This document shows, piece after piece, positions 54,800 to 59,195 of a stretch of 59,195 nucleotides of DNA. A program made the position numbers and the translations under genes. The stretch comes from Streptomyces sp. CB01881 (GTDB lineage Bacteria; Actinomycetota; Actinomycetes; Streptomycetales; Streptomycetaceae). Under the pieces are notes generated by a model, which saw nothing but the letters and a program-made list of their open reading frames with translations, did not search any database and was not told the origin of the DNA. How positions within the stretch are numbered: position 1 is the stretch's first letter; every line of letters starts with the position of its first letter. The stretch covers positions 11,214,777 to 11,273,971 of the forward strand of contig NZ_CP026498.1 of the NCBI RefSeq assembly GCF_002953255.1, given 5' to 3'.

Positions 54800-56593
54800 A
54801 TGACGAAGTCCCAGAGTCCACATCCTGTCGCCGCACCCGCGGCGACCCTGTCCGCGCCGTCGTTGGTCTCGCTCACCCCCAACCAGGGTTCCCCCAGCGG
54901 CGGCACAACGGTCACGATCAGCGGCGGCTCCCTCACGGGTGCGACGGCCGTGAAGTTCGGCACCGTGAACGCGGCTTCGTACACCGTCCTGTCGAGCACG
55001 GTGATCAGCGCCGTGTCCCCGGCGGGCAGCGGCACCGTGCAGGTGACCGTGACCACCGGAAGCGGGACGAGCAACGGCCTGCCCTACACCTACCTGGCAC
55101 CGTCGTTGGTCTCGCTCACCCCCAACCAGGGTTCCAGCAGCGGCGGCACAACGGTCACGATCAGCGGCAGCTCCCTCACGGGTGCGACGGCCGTGAAGTT
55201 CGGCACCGTGAACGCGGCTTCGTACACCATCCTGTCGGACACGGTGATCAGCGCCGTGTCCCCGGCGGGCAGCGGCACCGTGCAGGTGACCGTGACCACC
55301 GGAAGCGGGACGAGCAACGCCCTGCCCTACACCTACGTGGCCCAGCCGACGCTGACGTCGGTGACGCCGGGCCAGGGCTCGTCGGCGGGCGGCACCATCG
55401 TCACCCTCACGGGCACCAACCTGAGCGGCGCGACATCGGTGAAGTTCGGTGCCACGCCGGCCACGTCGTTCACCGTGGTGTCCGCCTCCCAGATCACCGC
55501 CACCGCTCCGGCGCAGGCCGCGGGGCCCGTTGCGGTCACGGTCACCACGCCGGGCGGGACGAGCAACGGTCTGACCTACTTCTACCTGAGCGCGCCGGCC
55601 CTGACCTCGCTCAGCCCGGACCAGGGGCCGGTCTCCGGCGGCACCACCGTGACCCTCACCGGTGCGAACCTCTACGGCGCGAGTGCCGTGTCGTTCGGCG
55701 GCACACCCGCCACGGCGTTCACGGTGGTGTCGGCGACCCAGATCACCGCGACCGCTCCGGCCGGCACCGGTACGGTGCAGGTGACGGCGACCACCGCCGG
55801 CGGGACGAGCAACGGACTGCCCTACACCTACCTTCAGGTACCGACGCTGACGTCGGTGACGCCGGGCCAGGGCCCGTCGGCGGGCGGCACCACCATCACC
55901 CTCACGGGCACCAACCTGAGCGGCGCGACATCGGTGAAGTTCGGTGCCACGCCGGCCACGTCGTTCACCGTGGTGTCCGCCTCCCAGATCACCGCCACCG
56001 CTCCGCCGCAGGCCGCGGGGCCCGTTGCGGTCACGGTCACCACGCCGGGCGGGACGAGCAACGGTCTGACCTACTTCTACCTGAGCGCGCCGGCCCTGAC
56101 CTCGCTCAGCCCGGACCAGGGGCCGGTCTCCGGCGGCACCACCGTGACCCTCACCGGCACCAACCTCACCGGTACCAGCGCCGTCTCGTTCGGCGGCACA
56201 CCCGCCACGGCGTTCACGGTGGTGTCGGCGACCCAGATCACCGCGACCGCTCCGGCCGGCACCGGTACGGTGCAGGTGACGGCGACCACCGCCGGCGGGA
56301 CGAGCAACGGACTGCCCTACGGCTACGTGCCCGCCCCGACACTGACCGGTCTGGTGCCGAGCCAGGGGCCGGTCTCCGGCGGCACCACGGTGACCCTCAC
56401 CGGCACCGGCCTCACCAGCACGACCGGCGTCGTCTTCGGCACCACACCGGTCGCCTTCACCGTCGTCTCCTCCACCCAGGTCACCGCCGGCGCCCCGCCG
56501 GGAAGCGCGGGCCCGGTGTCCGTCACGGTGACCACCGCCGGCGGTACCAGCAACAGCCTCACCTACACCCGGGTCGAGCCGCCGAGCATCTGA
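54800..56593 (+). CDS. IPT/TIG seven-domain protein (597 aa)
   Basis: Seven tandem TIG domains of 81-84 residues (starts such as APSLVSLTPNQGSPSGG and APALTSLSPDQGPVSGG) follow a 20-residue Pro/Ala-rich start. There is no signal peptide, membrane helix or sortase motif. The DNA shows recent duplications: a 243-bp unit (one domain) and a 495-bp unit (two domains) are nearly identical. The result is a long rigid rod of immunoglobulin-like modules, as in adhesive or scaffold proteins. AGGGG precedes ATG 54800. Function unknown. Confidence 0.88.
   Translation: MTKSQSPHPVAAPAATLSAPSLVSLTPNQGSPSGGTTVTISGGSLTGATAVKFGTVNAASYTVLSSTVISAVSPAGSGTVQVTVTTGSGTSNGLPYTYLAPSLVSLTPNQGSSSGGTTVTISGSSLTGATAVKFGTVNAASYTILSDTVISAVSPAGSGTVQVTVTTGSGTSNALPYTYVAQPTLTSVTPGQGSSAGGTIVTLTGTNLSGATSVKFGATPATSFTVVSASQITATAPAQAAGPVAVTVTTPGGTSNGLTYFYLSAPALTSLSPDQGPVSGGTTVTLTGANLYGASAVSFGGTPATAFTVVSATQITATAPAGTGTVQVTATTAGGTSNGLPYTYLQVPTLTSVTPGQGPSAGGTTITLTGTNLSGATSVKFGATPATSFTVVSASQITATAPPQAAGPVAVTVTTPGGTSNGLTYFYLSAPALTSLSPDQGPVSGGTTVTLTGTNLTGTSAVSFGGTPATAFTVVSATQITATAPAGTGTVQVTATTAGGTSNGLPYGYVPAPTLTGLVPSQGPVSGGTTVTLTGTGLTSTTGVVFGTTPVAFTVVSSTQVTAGAPPGSAGPVSVTVTTAGGTSNSLTYTRVEPPSI
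54858..55343 (+). repeat. 243-bp tandem duplication in the TIG gene
   Basis: Two nearly identical in-frame units with an offset of exactly 243 bp (81 codons), differing at a handful of bases. They encode TIG domains 1 and 2. Confidence 0.85.
55346..56335 (+). repeat. 495-bp tandem duplication in the TIG gene
   Basis: Domains 3-4 and 5-6 are encoded by two nearly identical units offset by 495 bp (165 codons). The small number of differences indicates a recent event or ongoing gene conversion. Confidence 0.85.
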
Positions 56594-56599
56594 CGTCCG

Positions 56600-56905
56600 A
56601 CAGCCGGCCCGGCACGTCCGTGAACTTCTCCAGCAGGTCGGGGGCGGCCACCGAGTCGTACATGTCGGCCGGGGTGACGGTGACTTCCAGCAGCAGGCCC
56701 GGGGGGTCGGTCAGGACATGGCGCTTCCTGCCGTCGCGGAGCTTCGCGCCGTCGTAGCCGCGGCTGTCGGCGGCGACGGTGTCCGCGCCGTCCACCGGAT
56801 GGGCGTCGATGATCCCGGCGCTCGGCTCCGCGGACCGCCCCCGCTGCTGGCGCTCGACGCGCCGCAGGCGTTGGCACAGCTCGCGCACGTAGCCGGGCCA
56901 GCACC
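56600..56905 (-). pseudogene. IS transposase fragment
   Basis: The minus strand encodes GADTVAADSRGYDGAKLRDG, RKRHVLTDPPGLLLEVTVTP and DMYDSVAAPDLLEKF, the central part of a DDE (IS5-type) transposase, with frame changes on the N-terminal side. It abuts the end of the TIG gene. The following plus-strand piece (PVGAITVTTADQLATIAGHS ..., ending 57011) is a C-terminal fragment of another gene. Confidence 0.55.
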
Positions 56906-57113
56906 TTACTCCATCCCCGTCGGCGCCATCACCGTCACCACGGCCGACCAACTCGCCACCATCGCCGGACACTCCCCGGGACCGGAGAAACCCACGAAGA
57001 TCGACAAGTAGTTTTTCGGCGGCTCCCTGGTGTCGCAGTGGCGGCAGTAGCGGAGTTGGAGGACTTGCCTCGGGGCACCCGAGCAGAGCTCAATCGCCGA
57101 GGAGTCGGGCGGC

Positions 57114-57147
57114 TTGCGCTTCCCGGCCGGGTGGCCGGGAAGCGCAA
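57114..57147. terminator. Stem-loop terminator
   Basis: TTGCGCTTCCCGGCC and its complement form a perfect 15-bp stem with a 4-base loop (GGGT). It ends five bases before the left end of the IS6-family element. Confidence 0.65.
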
Positions 57148-57151
57148 CGAC

Positions 57152-58015
57152 GGTGTTGTCAGGTTGAGTGAGTCTTGGGGGGTGTGTTCCGGTTCGGGGT
57201 GTGTCCGCCGTGGTGATGGCGGCTGGTTTAGGCCGCGGCGGGTAGGCCGGGCGCGCCGGTGATCTGGTCCCAGACGGCGAAGCGAATGATCATTTCGGTG
57301 CGGTAATCCGTGGCGGTGAACAGGTGGCGCCGGGGCCGGAAGCGGGGTGGGATGGCGCTGAACGCGGCCAGGAACCGTTGTGCCCGGCCGACGGAGCGGA
57401 AGCCTTTCATCGCCCGTTCGCGTTGCCTGGTGGGCTGGTGCGAATTCTCGGCCCGGTTGTTCAGGCCCCTGTGGGAGCGGTGCCCGACCGAGGGCATCAC
57501 CGTGCGGTGGGCGGCACCGTAGGAGCGGAGCCTGCCGGTGACGACCACCCTGGGCACCGAACGGGTCTTCTTCATCGGTTTCCGGAAGAAGCGCCTGGCC
57601 GCCGACTCGTCGCGGCGGTTCTGCAGCAGGATGTCGAGCACGATCCCGTCCTGGTCCACGGCCCGCCACAGGTACTTCTGTACGCCGTTGATCCTGACGA
57701 AGACCTCGTCGAGATGCCACTTGTCGCCCGGCTTCGGGCGCCGCCGGCGCAGCGCGTTGGCGTAGGCGGCGCCGAACCGGCGTGTCCACTGGTGGATCGT
57801 CTCGTGGGACACCTCGATGCCGCGCTTGAACATCAGCTCCTCGACGTCGCGCAGGCTCAGGTTGAACCGGTGGTACAGCCACACGCAGTGGGAGACGACC
57901 TCCGCCGGGAAGCGGAAACCCCGATACGACGTCGCGTCCACGAGCAGCCCCTCCAGCGTCCGACAGACAGATGATCATGACACCGGAGAAGGCCTCCACT
58001 CAACCTGACAGCACC
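57152..58015 (-). mobile_element. IS6-family insertion sequence
   Basis: About 864 bp bounded by 19-bp terminal inverted repeats, GGTGTTGTCAGGTTGAGTG at 57152-57170 and its complement with one mismatch at 57997-58015. It carries one transposase gene. I see no obvious 8-bp target duplication, which fits either an old insertion or a rearrangement at one end. Confidence 0.8.
57228..57941 (-). CDS. IS6-family transposase, second catalytic Asp apparently lost
   Basis: The 237-aa protein has the IS6 signature: a helix-turn-helix (LSLRDVEELMFKRGIEVSHE), WTRRFG, the first aspartate in KWHLDEVFVRINGVQKYLWR and the glutamate region NNRAENSHQPTRQRERAMKG. Where the family has VTD-x-L-x-SY, this copy reads VVTGRLRSYGAA, so the second catalytic Asp is replaced by Gly. 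The reading frame is complete, but it is probably inactive. Confidence 0.8.
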   Translation of the reverse strand: MDATSYRGFRFPAEVVSHCVWLYHRFNLSLRDVEELMFKRGIEVSHETIHQWTRRFGAAYANALRRRRPKPGDKWHLDEVFVRINGVQKYLWRAVDQDGIVLDILLQNRRDESAARRFFRKPMKKTRSVPRVVVTGRLRSYGAAHRTVMPSVGHRSHRGLNNRAENSHQPTRQRERAMKGFRSVGRAQRFLAAFSAIPPRFRPRRHLFTATDYRTEMIIRFAVWDQITGAPGLPAAA

Positions 58016-58029
58016 CGAGACGAAGCCGA

Positions 58030-58287
58030 AGGTGTCCCGCACCGACCGGTTCCAGCAGGGTCTGGCCGCGCTCGCCCCAGTTCGTGGCGCGGGGGCGGCA
58101 TCCTCGGGTCCCGCGCCCGCACAAGGAGCCGGTGGAGGCCGTGGAGGCCGGTCCCGGAGGGGAGGAGCGGCTGATGGTGTCGCACTTCGCGCTGGGCACC
58201 TGGCTCAACAACCAGAAGGCCCGGAGGGCGAAGCTGACGCCTGGGCAGCTCGCGCAGCTCGCCGAACACGGCGTCGAGTGGGCATAG
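58030..58287 (+). pseudogene. Helicase-associated-domain fragment
   Basis: TDRFQQGLAALA and, after a one-base frameshift in a C run, RGRHPRVPRPHKEP, MVSHFALGTWLNNQKARRAK and LTPGQLAQLAEHGVEWA are the end of a helicase-associated domain protein. The LGTWLNNQKARR motif is typical. It is truncated at its 5' side by the IS6 element. Confidence 0.7.
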
Positions 58288-58351
58288 CGGGCGGTGTTGG
58301 GCTTCCCGGGACACTCACGTGATTCCCGTACACGAAGTCGGCAGGTCAGGA

Positions 58352-58388
58352 CCGGTCGGGCCTCCATCGTGGATGGAGGCCCGACCGG
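58352..58388. terminator. Stem-loop terminator
   Basis: CCGGTCGGGCCTCCATC and its complement form a perfect 17-bp stem with a 3-base loop, 65 bp downstream of the helicase fragment. Confidence 0.65.
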
Positions 58389-58616
58389 GAACCCCGGCTC
58401 GGCACCTCAGCAAATGAACCGGACGATTCCCGCCGGACTCACGAGATGCACCGGCCAGAGGCCACTCAAGCCTCGGCACAGCGGTAGGAACTCACACACG
58501 ACCGTCTCGGCGAAGGGACGGTCTGCCAGCTCGCGGCTCGCCGGGGAGAAGATCGTGGCCGCGGCCGAGAGTCTAAGTTGGGCACAAGCAACCCGATCCC
58601 GATTGGCACTGGTCAT

Positions 58617-59051
58617 ATGGCTTACAGCTCCAACACCGTCCCGGCTCGCTCATCCTCGAACGCGCGATGGCCGCTGCTCACCACCATGGCGATCGTGACC
58701 GTCCCGATTGGACTGGCCTGCACCGTCTACGCGTTCTGGGCCCATCGCCACTACGTCGGCGGACTGATGTGCGTTCCCACCCCCGCGATACCCGTGTCCG
58801 CACAGGTCGCCGCATGGGCCGGCCCTGCCATCGGCATACTTGCCGCGCTGTTCCTCTCCATGCTGCTGTGGGCTGCGGCGCGGGGTCAGAACACCACGGC
58901 ACGGCCTCTCAAGCCGCTGCTGATGATCATCGTGCTCGTCATCGACCTGCTGCTCATCGCGCCGGAGGTGTCCAACCTTCACTTGGTCCTTCCGGACTTC
59001 AAGCCGCACAAGGTCACCGCCGGCTTCTGCAAGGAGGGCTACAGCTACTGA
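58617..59051 (+). CDS. Small membrane protein (144 aa)
   Basis: Three hydrophobic segments are visible: LLTTMAIVTVPIGLACTVYA, AGPAIGILAALFLSMLLWAA and LLMIIVLVIDLLLIAPEV, connected by short loops, with a C-terminal KPHKVTAGFCKEGYSY tail. ATG 58617 is the most likely start; a TTG at 58578 would add 13 residues. No family recognised. Confidence 0.55.
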   Translation: MAYSSNTVPARSSSNARWPLLTTMAIVTVPIGLACTVYAFWAHRHYVGGLMCVPTPAIPVSAQVAAWAGPAIGILAALFLSMLLWAAARGQNTTARPLKPLLMIIVLVIDLLLIAPEVSNLHLVLPDFKPHKVTAGFCKEGYSY

Positions 59052-59068
59052 GATCGGCGAGCCCGTGA

Positions 59069-59195
59069 TCATGTCGCCGACCAGCCGCACTCCGGGGCGG
59101 GGGCGGTGAAGTCGCGCCCGATCAGGTCCGGGACGAACACCGGCTTGCGGGCCTGGCGGGTCAGGCCCGGTCCCTGGCCGCTCATCCAGGGAATC
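59069..59195 (-). pseudogene. IS3-family transposase fragment
   Basis: Entering from the right edge, the minus strand reads QARKPVFVPDLIGRDFTAPA and then PECGWSAT before a stop; the RDFTAPAPxxxWVGD pattern begins the integrase core of IS3-family OrfB. The frame breaks exactly where WVGDIT should follow (RLVGD appears in another frame). Remnant. Confidence 0.55.

Noticed and set aside
57144..58023. Target-site duplication of the IS6 element
   Set aside because: The 8 bases on each side of the inverted repeats do not match.
1..59195. tRNA, rRNA or tmRNA genes
   Set aside because: No cloverleaf-like or rRNA-like stretch was noticed on reading through.

Overview
The window is very GC-rich. Its coding style (GTG starts, GGAGG-type ribosome sites, long GC stem-loop terminators without U tracts) and its gene families (AfsR-type SARP regulator, DUF4193 zinc-ribbon protein, TetR/short-chain dehydrogenase pairs, Slp-type peptidase, secreted transglycosylase, helicase-associated fragments) point to a streptomycete (Streptomyces or Kitasatospora). 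The many gene fragments, frameshifted genes and insertion-sequence remnants suggest a chromosome arm or other accessory DNA. No rRNA, tRNA, CRISPR array or core housekeeping operon was seen.

Region 1 (1-8.1 kb): the end of a STAS-domain gene, a small acidic protein, a YbdK-type carboxylate-amine ligase, a zinc alcohol dehydrogenase followed by a short-chain dehydrogenase, a two-gene unit (68-aa protein plus 577-aa helical protein), and a small secreted protein.

Region 2 (8.1-20.5 kb): a molybdenum hydroxylase operon (FAD subunit, fused 2Fe-2S/molybdopterin subunit, then a membrane protein with two ABM-like domains), DUF4193, an NAD(P)-binding protein divergent from a TetR regulator with a good operator, a second SDR, a secreted transglycosylase, an RmlD-like reductase and a MazG-like protein.

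Region 3 (20.5-33 kb): a broken UDP-glucose dehydrogenase, an IS-end remnant, a divergent LysR/NmrA pair, an ECF sigma operon with two small membrane proteins, a secreted peptidase convergent with a large AfsR-like regulator, and a MATE transporter broken by one extra base in a C7 tract.

Region 4 (33-47.6 kb): a mosaic. It holds an N-truncated nitrilase, an unrecognised 345-aa protein of different composition, a ParB-like protein, two SDRs (one divergent from a TetR gene with twin perfect operators), a YceI protein, a zinc-finger protein, three unknown genes, a decayed IS5-family element and a CoiA-like fragment.

Region 5 (47.6-59.2 kb): three IPT/TIG-domain proteins (one with a seven-bladed YVTN propeller), a secreted protein and a four-EF-hand protein. 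Two of the TIG genes are divergent and share a long, inverted, duplicated 5' leader with a conserved 18-bp dyad. The window ends with IS6- and IS3-family elements, a helicase fragment and a small membrane protein. The TIG cluster with its mirrored leaders is the strongest candidate for an undescribed, co-regulated system.
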